Assembly (NCBI RefSeq): GCF_902859805.1
Contig: NZ_CADIKC010000018.1
Coordinates: 49,299 to 113,298, forward strand
Reading direction: 5' to 3'
DNA from: Paraburkholderia sediminicola
Lineage (GTDB): Bacteria; Pseudomonadota; Gammaproteobacteria; Burkholderiales; Burkholderiaceae
Length of the DNA: 64,000 nt
The notes beneath the pieces are model-generated. The model was not told the DNA's origin, did no database searches, and saw only the letters and a program-made list of their open reading frames with translations. Numbering within the stretch: position 1 is the first letter of the stretch; each line of letters opens with the position of its first letter. Shown here piece after piece: positions 53,342-63,937 of the stretch. The translations under genes were made by a program, and so were the position numbers.

Positions 53342-55477
53342 ATGTCCCAACATTCTTCTAGCGCGCCGCGCGGTTGGGACGCCGCCGAGTCGCCGTTTCA
53401 CGCCGCCGAACGCCTGGTACAGCAACACGCGGGCGTCAACGAAGAGGCGGAGTCGATTGGCCGCCGCGGCATCCGTCGCTATATGCCGGATCAGCATCGG
53501 CAGTTTTATGCCGAACAGCCGTTCATGGTGTTCGGCGGCCTCGACGCAAACGGCCAGCCGTGGGCAACCCTGCGGGCGGCCGAACCGGGCTTTGTATCGT
53601 CCCCAGACCCGCGCACGTTGCGGATCGACGGCGGCGTTTTGCCGGGCGACCCGCTGGCTGGGTACTGGCAGCCCGGCATGATGATCGGTGGCCTGGGGCT
53701 GCAGGCGCAGACCCGACGGCGCAATCGCGTCAACGGCGTGGTGTCGTCGGTAGATGGCGATACGGTCACGCTCGAGGTCATGCAAAGCTTCGGCAATTGC
53801 GCAAAATATATCCAAAGCCGTACGCCGACTTTTATTGCGCGCGGCGCAACCGGCACGCAGACGCCCGTCGAAACGTCGACCCAACTCAGCGACGCGGACC
53901 GCGCATTGCTGGCCAACGCGGATACGTTTTTTATCGCCAGCGCGAACGTCAGTGAAGATGCAGGTCCGGCTCGTGGCGCCGATGTTTCACATCGCGGCGG
54001 CATGCCGGGCTTCGTGCGCGTTGACGACGCGACTACTCTGACAACGCCCGATTTCAGCGGCAACCGTTTCTTCAACACACTGGGCAATCTGCTCCACGAT
54101 CCGCGTGCCGGCCTGCTGTTCGTCGACTTCGCGAATGGTGACATGCTGTACGTCGCGGCCCTCGCTGAGATCGTGTGGGACGGTCCGGAACTGGCCAGGT
54201 TTCCATTGGCCGAACGGCTGGTGCGCTTTCGTATTACCGAAGTGCGGCGCAGCCGCCAGGCGTTACCGTTTCGTTGGTCGGAAGTCGGGTACGCGCCGCA
54301 GTTCGTGACGCCTGCTTTACGGCCCGCTTTACAGCCTGCCTCGCTGCCCGCTTCGCCGCTCGCTTCAACGCCCGAATCGCCGTGGAAGAAGCTCAAGATT
54401 GCCGCCGTGCACGAAGAAACGCCCATGATCCGCTCGTTCTATTTTGAGTCGGCGGACGGCTCGCCGTTGCCGGCGTACGAGCCTGGGCAATACCTGCCGA
54501 TCCGCGTGCCCGTCGACGGCCTGGACAAGCCGCTGACCCGCACTTATACGTTGTCCGACACGAGCAACCGCCGGCAGTATCGGATCACCGTGAAACGCGA
54601 CGGTGTCGGCTCCAGCTGGCTGCACGAGCGCTTCGCCGCCGGCATGCAGGTCGAAGCGATGGCACCGCGTGGCGCATTCACCTACGATTCAACCAGCTCG
54701 CGCCCTGCCGTATTCATCTCAGCGGGCATCGGCATTACGCCGATGATCACCATGCTGCATCACGCCATTGCCGCGCGCGAGCCGCATAGTGCGCCCACGC
54801 CGCTGCATTTTTTCCATGGTGCGCGACGCGACGGCGACCGGCCGTTCAGCGCGCACCTGCGGGAACTCGCGTCGCGCCATCCGGCTGTCTCCATGCACCT
54901 GTTCGATAGCGCCGCCGATCCAGCCAGCCCCGCGCTTTCCGGCACCGTGCCCGGTCGCGTGACCCTCGCTGAAATCAAACGCGCACTGCCCTTCGACGAC
55001 TACGACTTCTATCTGTGCGGTCCCGAGTCGTTCATGCGCGACCTGTATGAAGGGTTGCGCGCGCTCAATGTTGCCGATAACCGAATCCGCTTTGAGGCGT
55101 TCGGACCGGCAACCGTCAAACGCACGTCGGCAATCCCACCGGCGTTGGCGGAAAACGCCCAAAGCTCGCGCCCCGCAAACATGCCGGCAAACGATGAGAC
55201 CGGCATACCCATAACGTTCGCGCGATCGCAGCGCACGGTTCAATGGCTGCCGAAGAACGGCACGCTTCTCGAGCTGGCCGAGGCATGCGGTATCGCCGCG
55301 CCGTCGAGCTGCCGCTCCGGGATGTGCGGCACATGCTCCACGCGCGTGTTGGACGGGCGAGTCGCCTACGAAGAACCCACGGACGCCGCCATCGCAGCAG
55401 GCCATGCCCTCATCTGCATGGGGCGGCCGGTCGCCGACGAAGTCGCCGCGAAGGACGGACTGACGCTGGAACTCTGA
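53342..55477 (+). CDS. PNPOx-like/flavin reductase/2Fe-2S ferredoxin fusion protein
   Basis: A 711-residue cytosolic three-module oxidoreductase. Residues about 20-310 form a pyridoxamine-phosphate-oxidase-like FMN-binding split barrel (GGLDANGQPWATLRAAEPGF, FFNTLGNLLHDPRAGLLFVDF). Residues about 345-590 form a ferredoxin-NADP reductase unit with FAD motif LTRTYTLSD and NAD-binding start VFISAGIGITPMITMLHHA. The C-terminus (about 620-711) is a plant-type 2Fe-2S ferredoxin with cysteines in SSCRSGMCGTCSTRVLDG and LICMG. Related fusions are described as oxidoreductases with unclear substrates. The start at 53342 follows AGAGG and is 38 bp after the GST stop. An open extension to 53228 overlaps the GST gene. 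Confidence 0.9.
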   Translation: MSQHSSSAPRGWDAAESPFHAAERLVQQHAGVNEEAESIGRRGIRRYMPDQHRQFYAEQPFMVFGGLDANGQPWATLRAAEPGFVSSPDPRTLRIDGGVLPGDPLAGYWQPGMMIGGLGLQAQTRRRNRVNGVVSSVDGDTVTLEVMQSFGNCAKYIQSRTPTFIARGATGTQTPVETSTQLSDADRALLANADTFFIASANVSEDAGPARGADVSHRGGMPGFVRVDDATTLTTPDFSGNRFFNTLGNLLHDPRAGLLFVDFANGDMLYVAALAEIVWDGPELARFPLAERLVRFRITEVRRSRQALPFRWSEVGYAPQFVTPALRPALQPASLPASPLASTPESPWKKLKIAAVHEETPMIRSFYFESADGSPLPAYEPGQYLPIRVPVDGLDKPLTRTYTLSDTSNRRQYRITVKRDGVGSSWLHERFAAGMQVEAMAPRGAFTYDSTSSRPAVFISAGIGITPMITMLHHAIAAREPHSAPTPLHFFHGARRDGDRPFSAHLRELASRHPAVSMHLFDSAADPASPALSGTVPGRVTLAEIKRALPFDDYDFYLCGPESFMRDLYEGLRALNVADNRIRFEAFGPATVKRTSAIPPALAENAQSSRPANMPANDETGIPITFARSQRTVQWLPKNGTLLELAEACGIAAPSSCRSGMCGTCSTRVLDGRVAYEEPTDAAIAAGHALICMGRPVADEVAAKDGLTLEL

Positions 55478-55660
55478 ACGACCGGCCCGCCGTCCTGGCG
55501 CAAAGTCGGACTACGCACGCGGCCACTCAAGCAACAATTATTTCCGACCGGTAAGATGGAACGGAGGCCCGGCATTTTCACAGCGAATGCCGGTTTTCCC
55601 ACATACCGAAAGCTTACGGCCAGTCATCCTGATGACTCAGGCGTGCGGCGGGAGGTTGTC

Positions 55661-55939
55661 ATGTCGGTATATGTCGATGAAGGATTCAGGCCCTGTGTCA
55701 CGGAATGCGCAACCGTCGCCTTCCGCGTCTGTTATGACGATCGGGTGCAGGTCTTCGAGGTCAGCGCCGAGGCGTTGATGACCTATTGCGGGGCCGCGAG
55801 TAAGCGGCGCACGGATTTGCTCGTCGCGTTCGAAGACGCACAACTGGAAATATTGAAGGTGGTGGAATGCAAGTGGCCGTTCAAACAGACCGAGCCCGTG
55901 CGCCTGGGCCTCGACGAATTTCGAATGGTCAGACATTAG
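55661..55939 (+). CDS. small DUF1488-like protein
   Basis: A 92-residue soluble protein beginning MSVYVDEGFRPCVTECATVAFRVCYDDRVQVFEVSAEALMTYCG and ending in EFRMVRH. The domain pattern resembles the DUF1488 family of short proteins of unknown function, where the central SAEAL segment and length agree. A strong GGGAGG ribosome binding site precedes the ATG. The next gene begins 19 bp after its stop, so they are probably co-transcribed. An open frame upstream to 55556 is not supported. Confidence 0.62.
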   Translation: MSVYVDEGFRPCVTECATVAFRVCYDDRVQVFEVSAEALMTYCGAASKRRTDLLVAFEDAQLEILKVVECKWPFKQTEPVRLGLDEFRMVRH

Positions 55940-55958
55940 GTATGCCAGAATCGCGTCC

Positions 55959-56750
55959 ATGACCTGGATCGCCGCCCTGCCGATGTACAACGTGACACCC
56001 GCGCTCGCCACTGTGTGGCGCGAGTGGCTGGACGACGTCCTGCGCAGGGTGAGCCCGGCCTGCCACATCGTCGAGCCTGACGAAGAATTGCATGGCTTCT
56101 GGCGGCGGCCCAACGTACTGCTTTCGCAAACCTGCGGCTATCCCTTGGTGCATGGCTTGAACGAGCAGGTTCAGGTGATCGCCACACCGCGATTCGATGC
56201 GCCGGGCTGTGCAGGCGCGGATTATTCAAGCGTGCTGGTCACGCGAGCGGAGTCGCAGTTCGATTCGCTCGCGGCGTGCCGCGGCGCGCGCGCCGCCTAC
56301 AATCAGGACGATTCGAATAGCGGCATGAATGTGTTTCGCCACGCGGTGGCGCCACTTGCACGCAAGAGCGCGTTTTTCAGCGCGGTTCTGCGCACCGGCT
56401 CGCATCTCGGGTCGTTGCGGGCGGTGATCGAGAATCGCGCGGACGTCGCCGCAATCGACTGCGTAACGTTCGCGTTTGTCTGCGATGAATTGCCGGAGCT
56501 CGCGCAAAAGGTTCGTCAAATCGGCTTGACGGCGGCATCGCCGGGCTTGCCTTTGATTGCCTCCAACAACGTGCCGCGCGCGACGATCGAAACGCTGCGC
56601 GAGGCACTCAATGAAGCACACCGCACCCAGCCAGAACGTGCCAAACGCCTGCGTTTGAAGGGCTTTTCCGCGTTGCCGCTCGCCGACTACGAACGGATCG
56701 AGCAACTCGAAAACGAAGCGCGCGCCGCCGGCTACGCGCACCTCGTTTAA
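55959..56750 (+). CDS. PhnD-like phosphate/phosphonate binding-protein homologue without signal peptide
   Basis: A 263-residue protein of the periplasmic binding fold, related to the PhnD group (binding subunits of phosphate, phosphite and phosphonate ABC transporters). Blocks include MTWIAALPMYNVTPALATVWREWL at the N-terminus, SQTCGYPLVHGLNEQVQVIATPRF near 50, YSSVLVTRAESQFDSLAACRGARAAYNQDDSNSGMNVFRH near 88-127 and RADVAAIDCVTFAFVCDELPE near 160. There is no signal peptide and no ABC permease or ATPase gene nearby, so it is an orphan homologue that may act in the cytosol as a sensor or substrate-binding protein. That is inference. It follows the DUF1488-like gene by 19 bp and converges on mccA. 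Confidence 0.8.
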   Translation: MTWIAALPMYNVTPALATVWREWLDDVLRRVSPACHIVEPDEELHGFWRRPNVLLSQTCGYPLVHGLNEQVQVIATPRFDAPGCAGADYSSVLVTRAESQFDSLAACRGARAAYNQDDSNSGMNVFRHAVAPLARKSAFFSAVLRTGSHLGSLRAVIENRADVAAIDCVTFAFVCDELPELAQKVRQIGLTAASPGLPLIASNNVPRATIETLREALNEAHRTQPERAKRLRLKGFSALPLADYERIEQLENEARAAGYAHLV

Positions 56751-56765
56751 GTACGGCCGTTACCG

Positions 56766-58778
<2,013 letters not shown>

Positions 58779-58872
58779 GAGGTGTCTCGGTGAATGTCCC
58801 GCTCGGGCTGTTGTTCTGATGAGGGCTGACAAGCGCCTCGGGATGTCTGCTTGAATGTCTGCCTGTTGCGCT

Positions 58873-59658
58873 TCAGTTGCGCCAGGAAGGCGTGCGTTTT
58901 TCGAGGAACGACGCGACGCCTTCACGGCCTTCCGTGCCGGCTCGCGTGCGCGCGATGCGCGCCGCCGTGTCCTCGATCAGCGCCGCGTTCAACTCGCGAC
59001 CGGCAATATCCTGCACGAGCTGCTTGCAGGCACGCACCGCTTGCGGACCATTTGCGCAAAGCGTCTCGGCGATCTGCTGCACGGTAGCGTCGAGTTGTTC
59101 CGCGCTGACTGCTTCGCTAACCAGACCCAGACGAAACGCCGTCGCACAATCGAACTGCTCAGCGGTCGCGAAGTAGCGGCGCGAGGCCTGCTCTCCCAAT
59201 GCGCGGATCACGTACGGCGCGATGGTCGCCGGGATCAGGCCGAGACGCGCTTCCGACAGGCAAAAACGCGCGCTCTCCACCGCGACGACGATATCGCACG
59301 CCGAGATCAGACCCATGCCGCCCGCGTAGGCGTCGCCGTTCACCCGCGCGATCACCGGTTTGCTGCAGCGATAGATCGACGACAGCATGTTCGCCAGCAG
59401 CATGGCGTCGGCACGGTTCTCGTCGTCCGAGTAGCCGGCCATCTTCTTCATCCAGTTCAGATCGGCGCCCGCGCAGAATGCCTTGCCGTTCGCGGCGAGC
59501 ACCACGGCGCGCACGTCGTCGCGCGCATTCAGGGCCGTGAAAACCGAGGTGATTTCGGCGATCATGGCTTCGTTGAACGCATTGCGCACGTCAGGCCGAT
59601 TCAGCGTGACCGTGGCGATCTGCCCGGCGTAGGCGACATTCAGCGTTTCGTATTGCAT
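58873..59658 (-). CDS. liuC: methylglutaconyl-CoA hydratase (enoyl-CoA hydratase family)
   Basis: A 261-residue crotonase-fold enzyme hydrating 3-methylglutaconyl-CoA to HMG-CoA in leucine catabolism. The oxyanion and active-site block VVLAANGKAFCAGADLNWMKKMAGYSDDENR is near residue 55, and GDAYAGGMGLISACDIVVAVESARFCLSEARLGLIPATIAPYVIRALGE is near 105-150. The DLNWMKKMA motif is typical of LiuC rather than general enoyl-CoA hydratases. It is 28 bp after the mccB stop and before mccA, which confirms its role. Confidence 0.93.
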   Translation of the reverse strand: MQYETLNVAYAGQIATVTLNRPDVRNAFNEAMIAEITSVFTALNARDDVRAVVLAANGKAFCAGADLNWMKKMAGYSDDENRADAMLLANMLSSIYRCSKPVIARVNGDAYAGGMGLISACDIVVAVESARFCLSEARLGLIPATIAPYVIRALGEQASRRYFATAEQFDCATAFRLGLVSEAVSAEQLDATVQQIAETLCANGPQAVRACKQLVQDIAGRELNAALIEDTAARIARTRAGTEGREGVASFLEKRTPSWRN

Positions 59659-59686
59659 CGTTACAGCTCCTTCGCGTTGCGCTCTG

Positions 59687-61294
59687 TCACATTCTGAACA
59701 CGCCGAAACGCGTGTCTTCGATCGGTGCGTTCATCGTCGCCGAGAGGCCGAGGCCAAGCACATCGCGCGTTTGCGCCGGATCGATCACGCCGTCGTCCCA
59801 CAGACGGGCGCTGGCGTAGTACGGATGGCCCTGGTGCTCGTACTGGTCGCGGATCGGTTGTTTGAACGCCTCTTCCTCTTCGGCGCTCCATGAACCGCCC
59901 TTGCCTTCGATGCCGTCGCGTTTGACCGTGGCCAGCACCGACGCCGCCTGCTCGCCGCCCATCACCGAGATGCGCGCATTCGGCCACATCCACAGGAAGC
60001 GCGGCGAATACGCGCGGCCGCACATGCCATAGTTGCCTGCGCCGAACGAACCGCCGATGATCACCGTGAACTTCGGCACCTTCGCCGTGGCCACGGCCGT
60101 CACCATCTTCGCGCCGTTACGCGCGATGCCTTCGTTCTCGTACTTGCGGCCCACCATGAAGCCTGTGATGTTCTGCAGGAACACCAGCGGAATCTTGCGC
60201 TGGCAGCACAGTTCGATGAAGTGCGCGCCCTTGAGCGCCGACTCCGAAAACAGAATGCCGTTGTTCGCGATGATGCCGACCGGATGCCCCCAGATATGCG
60301 CAAAGCCGCACACGAGCGTGGTGCCGTAACGGGCCTTGAATTCGTCGAAAGCGGAATCGTCGACGATACGCGCGATCACCTCGCGGATATCGAACGGCTT
60401 GCGCGTATCAACGGGAATCACACCGTACATGCTCTTCACGTCGTAGCGCGGCGGCTTCGGTTCCTGCAACGCCACCGGCACCTGCTTCGTGCGATTCAGA
60501 TTGCCGACGATGCTGCGTGCAATACCCAGCGCATGCGCGTCGTTCTGCGCGAGATGATCGACCACGCCCGACAGACGCGTATGCACGTCGCCGCCGCCGA
60601 GGTCTTCCGCGCTCACCACTTCACCGGTTGCGGCTTTGACGAGCGGCGGGCCGCCCAGAAAAATCGTCCCCTGATTCTTGACGATGATCGATTCATCGCT
60701 CATGGCCGGCACGTAGGCGCCGCCTGCCGTGCACGACCCCATCACGACGGCGATCTGCGGAATGCCCGCTGCGGACAGATTCGCCTGGTTGAAGAAGATG
60801 CGACCGAAGTGATCGCGATCGGGGAACACGTCGTCCTGATTCGGCAGATTTGCCCCACCCGAGTCGACCAGATAGACACACGGCAGATGATTTTCGGCGG
60901 CGATTTCCTGCGCCCGCACGTGCTTTTTCACGGTGACCGGATAGTACGTGCCGCCTTTGACTGTCGCGTCATTGCAGACGATCACGCACTCCTGCCCCGC
61001 GATACGGCCAATGCCGGTGATGACGCCTGCACCCGGCGCATCGTTGTGATACATGCCGTAGGCTGCGAGTTGCGAGAACTCGAGAAACGGCGTGCCCGGA
61101 TCGAGCAGTTTCTCAATACGGTCACGCGGCAGCAGTTTGCCGCGGCCCGTGTGTTTGTCGCGCGCCGCCTGCCCGCCACCCAGCGCGAGCTTCTCGACCT
61201 TCGCGCGAAGATCGGCGACCAGCGCTTCGAGCGCCACCGCATTGGTGCGGAAGTCGTCCGAGCGCGGATTCAGTTTTGATTCAATAATCGGCAT
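59687..61294 (-). CDS. mccB: 3-methylcrotonyl-CoA carboxylase, carboxyltransferase beta subunit
   Basis: A 535-residue carboxyltransferase that transfers CO2 from biotin to 3-methylcrotonyl-CoA. It starts MPIIESKLNPRSDDFRTNAVALEALVADLR. Family motifs include LPRDRIEKLLDPGTPFLEFSQLAAYGMY near residue 55, VMGSCTAGGAYVPAMSDESIIV near 185 and KVPKFTVIIGGSFGAGNYGMCGRAYSPRFLWMWPNARISVMGGEQAA near 420-465. Length agrees with bacterial LiuB. The ATG at 61294 has AAGGAG nine bases upstream. Between it and ivd lie 119 bp filled mostly by two 49-bp hairpin repeats. Confidence 0.96.
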   Translation of the reverse strand: MPIIESKLNPRSDDFRTNAVALEALVADLRAKVEKLALGGGQAARDKHTGRGKLLPRDRIEKLLDPGTPFLEFSQLAAYGMYHNDAPGAGVITGIGRIAGQECVIVCNDATVKGGTYYPVTVKKHVRAQEIAAENHLPCVYLVDSGGANLPNQDDVFPDRDHFGRIFFNQANLSAAGIPQIAVVMGSCTAGGAYVPAMSDESIIVKNQGTIFLGGPPLVKAATGEVVSAEDLGGGDVHTRLSGVVDHLAQNDAHALGIARSIVGNLNRTKQVPVALQEPKPPRYDVKSMYGVIPVDTRKPFDIREVIARIVDDSAFDEFKARYGTTLVCGFAHIWGHPVGIIANNGILFSESALKGAHFIELCCQRKIPLVFLQNITGFMVGRKYENEGIARNGAKMVTAVATAKVPKFTVIIGGSFGAGNYGMCGRAYSPRFLWMWPNARISVMGGEQAASVLATVKRDGIEGKGGSWSAEEEEAFKQPIRDQYEHQGHPYYASARLWDDGVIDPAQTRDVLGLGLSATMNAPIEDTRFGVFRM

Positions 61295-61310
61295 TGCTTG
61301 GATTCTCCTT

Positions 61311-61359
61311 TGTCGACCAGAGTTAGCGCTTTAGCGCTTACTCTGGTCCCATGCAAAGC
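61311..61359. repeat. 49-bp hairpin repeat, copy 1
   Basis: One of two tandem 49-bp units in the ivd-mccB gap. It carries an inverted repeat with arms CCAGAGTTAGCGC and GCGCTTACTCTGG around a short loop, ends in GGTCCCATGCAAAGC and begins with TGTCGACC. Confidence 0.75.
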
Positions 61360-61408
61360 TGTCGACCGGAGTTGCCGCTTCAGCACCTACTCCGGTCCCA
61401 TGCAAAGT
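61360..61408. repeat. 49-bp hairpin repeat, copy 2, with a compensated base pair
   Basis: The second unit has arms CCGGAGT and ACTCCGG where copy 1 has CCAGAGT and ACTCTGG. The A-to-G change in one arm is matched by a T-to-C change in the other, so pairing is kept, which suggests selection on RNA or DNA structure. The loop-side parts of the stem are less conserved. Confidence 0.75.
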
Positions 61409-61413
61409 CTGGC

Positions 61414-62595
61414 TCAAGCCGTCTCGGCAAAAAGTTCGCGGCCGATCAGCATGCGGCGGATTTCGCTCGTGCCCGCGCCGATTTCATACAGCTTCGCATC
61501 GCGCCACAGACGGCCGACCGGATACTCGTTGATATAGCCATTGCCGCCGAGAATCTGGATCGCCTCGCCGGCCATCCACGTCGCTTTTTCAGCGGTGTAG
61601 AGAATCACGCCCGCGCAGTCCTTGCGCACCTGGCGCACGTGTTCCTTGCCGAGCGTATCGAGTTGACGGCCCACCGCGTAGAGATACGCGCGGCACGCCT
61701 GCAGCGTGGTGTACAAATCCGCGACCTTGCCCTGAATCAGCTGGAATTCGCCAATCGGCTGACCGAACTGCTTGCGGTCGTGGATATACGGCACAACCGC
61801 GTCCATGACCGCGACCATGATGCCCGTCGGGCCACCGGCGAGCACGGCGCGTTCGTAATCGAGGCCGCTCATCAGCACCTTCACGCCGCCGTTCAACTGG
61901 CCGAGGATATTTTCTTCCGGCACTTCGACGTCCTGGAACACCAGTTCGCCGGTATGCGAACCGCGCATGCCGAGCTTGTCGAGTTTTTGCGCGACCGAGA
62001 AACCCTTCATGCCTTTCTCGACGATAAACGCCGTAATGCCCCGTGAATTCGCTTCGAGATCGGTTTTGGCGTAGACGACCAACGTGTCGCAATCCGGGCC
62101 GTTGGTGATCCACATTTTCGTGCCGTTCAGCACATAGTGATCGCCCTTCTTGTCCGCGCGCAACTTCATGCTGACGACGTCCGAACCCGCGTTCGGTTCG
62201 CTCATGGCGAGCGCGCCGATGTGTTCGCCGGAGACCAGCTTGGGCAGATATTTTTCCTTCTGCGCTGCCGTGCCGTTGCGATGAATCTGGTTGACGCACA
62301 GATTCGAGTGCGCGCCGTACGAGAGGCCAACCGATGCCGACGCGCGCGAGATTTCTTCCATCGCGATCATGTGCGCCGTGTAGCCCATGTTCGCGCCACC
62401 GTATTCCTCCGAGACCGTCATGCCGAGCACGCCCAGGTCGCCGAATTTTCGCCACAGGTCCATGGGGAACTGATCCGTGCGATCGATTTCCGCGGCGCGC
62501 GGGGCGATTTCTTTGGCAGCGAATCCGGCGATGCTGTCGCGCAGCATTTCGATTTCTTCGCCGAGCGGGAATTGCAGACCGGGCAGGTTGCTCAT
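61414..62595 (-). CDS. ivd: isovaleryl-CoA dehydrogenase
   Basis: A 393-residue FAD-dependent acyl-CoA dehydrogenase oxidising isovaleryl-CoA to 3-methylcrotonyl-CoA (first dedicated liu step; also called liuA). It starts MSNLPGLQFPLGEEIEMLRDSIAGFAAKEIAPRAAEID. The N-terminal and middle domains show GLSYGAHSNLCVNQIHRNGTAAQKEKYLPKLVSGEHIGALAMSEPNAGSDVVSM near 105-160. The catalytic Glu is in the C-terminal helix region, with QILGGNGYINEYPVGRLWRDAKLYEIGAGTSEIRRMLIGREL near 350. It leads the minus-strand liu operon. The ATG at 62595 is divergent from the TetR gene. Confidence 0.96.
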   Translation of the reverse strand: MSNLPGLQFPLGEEIEMLRDSIAGFAAKEIAPRAAEIDRTDQFPMDLWRKFGDLGVLGMTVSEEYGGANMGYTAHMIAMEEISRASASVGLSYGAHSNLCVNQIHRNGTAAQKEKYLPKLVSGEHIGALAMSEPNAGSDVVSMKLRADKKGDHYVLNGTKMWITNGPDCDTLVVYAKTDLEANSRGITAFIVEKGMKGFSVAQKLDKLGMRGSHTGELVFQDVEVPEENILGQLNGGVKVLMSGLDYERAVLAGGPTGIMVAVMDAVVPYIHDRKQFGQPIGEFQLIQGKVADLYTTLQACRAYLYAVGRQLDTLGKEHVRQVRKDCAGVILYTAEKATWMAGEAIQILGGNGYINEYPVGRLWRDAKLYEIGAGTSEIRRMLIGRELFAETA

Positions 62596-62875
62596 TGCAG
62601 TGTCTCCAGAGTTCGTTAGCGGACCGGATTGCCTGGCTAGGCGCCGGCCCGTCTGAGTGCGGCTCAGCTGGCGGCGGCAGCCTTATGGGCCGCCCTTGCC
62701 GCCCCGCACGAGGCGCGAAACGTTCAAGGCGCATTTCACGCCAGATTTACGTAAGCGTCAAGTGGTATTTTTGAGTATCACTCAGAAACCGGTTGGCACG
62801 CGTCTGGAGCCGCTATACAGTGATGGGATGGATGTGACCGGGGCCGTTGGCCTCACAAAACTGAACTGGACTCAT
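62596..62875. other. divergent promoter region of ivd and TetR
   Basis: A 280-bp region between the divergent ivd and TetR genes. The only palindrome noticed is TTACGTAA at 62747-62754 in the context GATTTACGTAAGC, which is a candidate operator of the adjacent TetR. A frame upstream of the TetR start is open but unsupported. Confidence 0.4.
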
Positions 62876-63616
62876 ATGACGGTTGCCATGAAGGCTGAGT
62901 TACCCGCCTCGCGCCGCCAGCCGGCCGGACGCAAGTCTCAGCAGCGCGTGAAGGAGATCTTGCAGGCGGGGCGCGACGTGTTCTCCGAGAAGGGCTACGA
63001 GCGCGCGACGACGGCGGAGATTGCGCAGCGCCTGGGGATTTCCGAGGCGACGGTATTCAGTTATTTCCGCGGCAAGCGGGAGTTATGCGCGCGGGTGATC
63101 GGCGACTGGTATGACGAGATCATTGAAGCGATCGAGTCGGGGCTGCCGCGTGATGGCAGTGTGCGGCAGCAGTTTGCTTTTATTGTGCGGACGCATTTGC
63201 GGTTGATGCTGCTGAATGGCACGGACCTGTGTGCTTTGGTGTTGTCCGAGGGCCGGGCCCGGCATCATGAGTTGAGTGAGGCGCTGACTGAATTGCAGCG
63301 GCGGTATACGGCGCCATTGATGCGGGTGCTGGCGCAGGGCCAGGAGACGGGGCAGATTCGGGCTGACATGCCGTTGAGGTTGTTGCGGTCGATGGTGTTT
63401 GGGCCGATGGAACATGTGCTGTGGGACGCTACGCTGGCTAATCGGCATATCGATATTGACGCTACCGCGGGGCAGTTAATTGACGTGTTATGGGCGGCTT
63501 TGATGCCGCCGGATCTGGAGGTTAGTGCTTTGCAGCAGTTCAGGGCTGAGGTTGAGGAGGCTAACCGGAGGTTTGAAGAGGCGGCTGGGGCGGCTCGGGG
63601 GCCTCGCGGCAGATAG
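62876..63616 (+). CDS. TetR-family regulator, likely controlling the liu operon
   Basis: A 246-residue regulator. The TetR helix-turn-helix is RVKEILQAGRDVFSEKGYERATTAEIAQRLGISEATVFSYFRGKRELCARVI (residues about 25-80). The rest is the ligand-binding helical domain. In Betaproteobacteria a TetR regulator, LiuQ, controls leucine and isovalerate catabolism, so the position divergent from ivd makes this a good LiuQ-type candidate, though it is not proved. Two close ATGs at 62876 and 62888 compete, with a poor ribosome binding site for both; a longer frame from 62828 also exists. The C-terminal 40 residues are charged and Arg/Glu/Ala-rich. Confidence 0.87.
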   Translation: MTVAMKAELPASRRQPAGRKSQQRVKEILQAGRDVFSEKGYERATTAEIAQRLGISEATVFSYFRGKRELCARVIGDWYDEIIEAIESGLPRDGSVRQQFAFIVRTHLRLMLLNGTDLCALVLSEGRARHHELSEALTELQRRYTAPLMRVLAQGQETGQIRADMPLRLLRSMVFGPMEHVLWDATLANRHIDIDATAGQLIDVLWAALMPPDLEVSALQQFRAEVEEANRRFEEAAGAARGPRGR

Positions 63617-63682
63617 TTGTTTTGGTTTTTTTGGTTTTTTTTGTCTGCGCGACGCTTGTTGTCAGTGTTCTTAGGGCTTTGG

Positions 63683-63812
63683 CCTTTCCTTGTTCTGGCT
63701 TTCGTGCCTTTCCTTGTTCTGGCTTTCGTGCCTTTCCTTGCTCTGGCTTTCGTGCCTTTCCTTGCTCTGGCTTTCGTGCCTTTCCTTGCTCTGGCTTTCG
63801 TGCCTTTCCTTG
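63683..63812. repeat. 24-bp tandem repeat, five full units
   Basis: The unit CCTTTCCTTG(C/T)TCTGGCTTTCGTG repeats five times without gaps from 63683 to 63802 plus a partial sixth copy. The first two units have T where the last three have C. It is just after the TetR stop. Read on the minus strand it would encode GKARKPEQ repeats, but no start signal supports a protein. Confidence 0.85.
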
Positions 63813-63853
63813 CATTGTTAGTGGTCTATTAGCGTTGCCCCTGTGCGGGGCGG

Positions 63854-63892
63854 CCCCTACTTTTCTTTGCCGGCTGCAAAGAAAAGTAGGGG
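63854..63892. terminator. 17-bp-stem perfect hairpin beside the IS30 element
   Basis: CCCCTACTTTTCTTTGC and its exact reverse complement GCAAAGAAAAGTAGGGG flank a 5-nt loop. It could be a terminator after the TetR region or a dispersed repeat of the genome, since similar CCCCTACTTTTCTTTGC sequences are common in Paraburkholderia genomes (recalled, not checked). Confidence 0.55.
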
Positions 63893-63937
63893 CGGTTTCA
63901 AAATACAAGTGCAACAGCCTCAGTTAGGATGCGTTGC

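Noticed and set aside
60221..61279. 352-codon plus-strand frame opposite mccB
   Set aside because: It is antisense to the carboxyltransferase gene and has no start signal or domain.
63561..63914. 117-codon minus-strand ORF containing GKARKPEQ repeats
   Set aside because: It arises from the 24-bp tandem repeat and the 17-bp hairpin, overlaps the TetR 3' end, and lacks a ribosome binding site.
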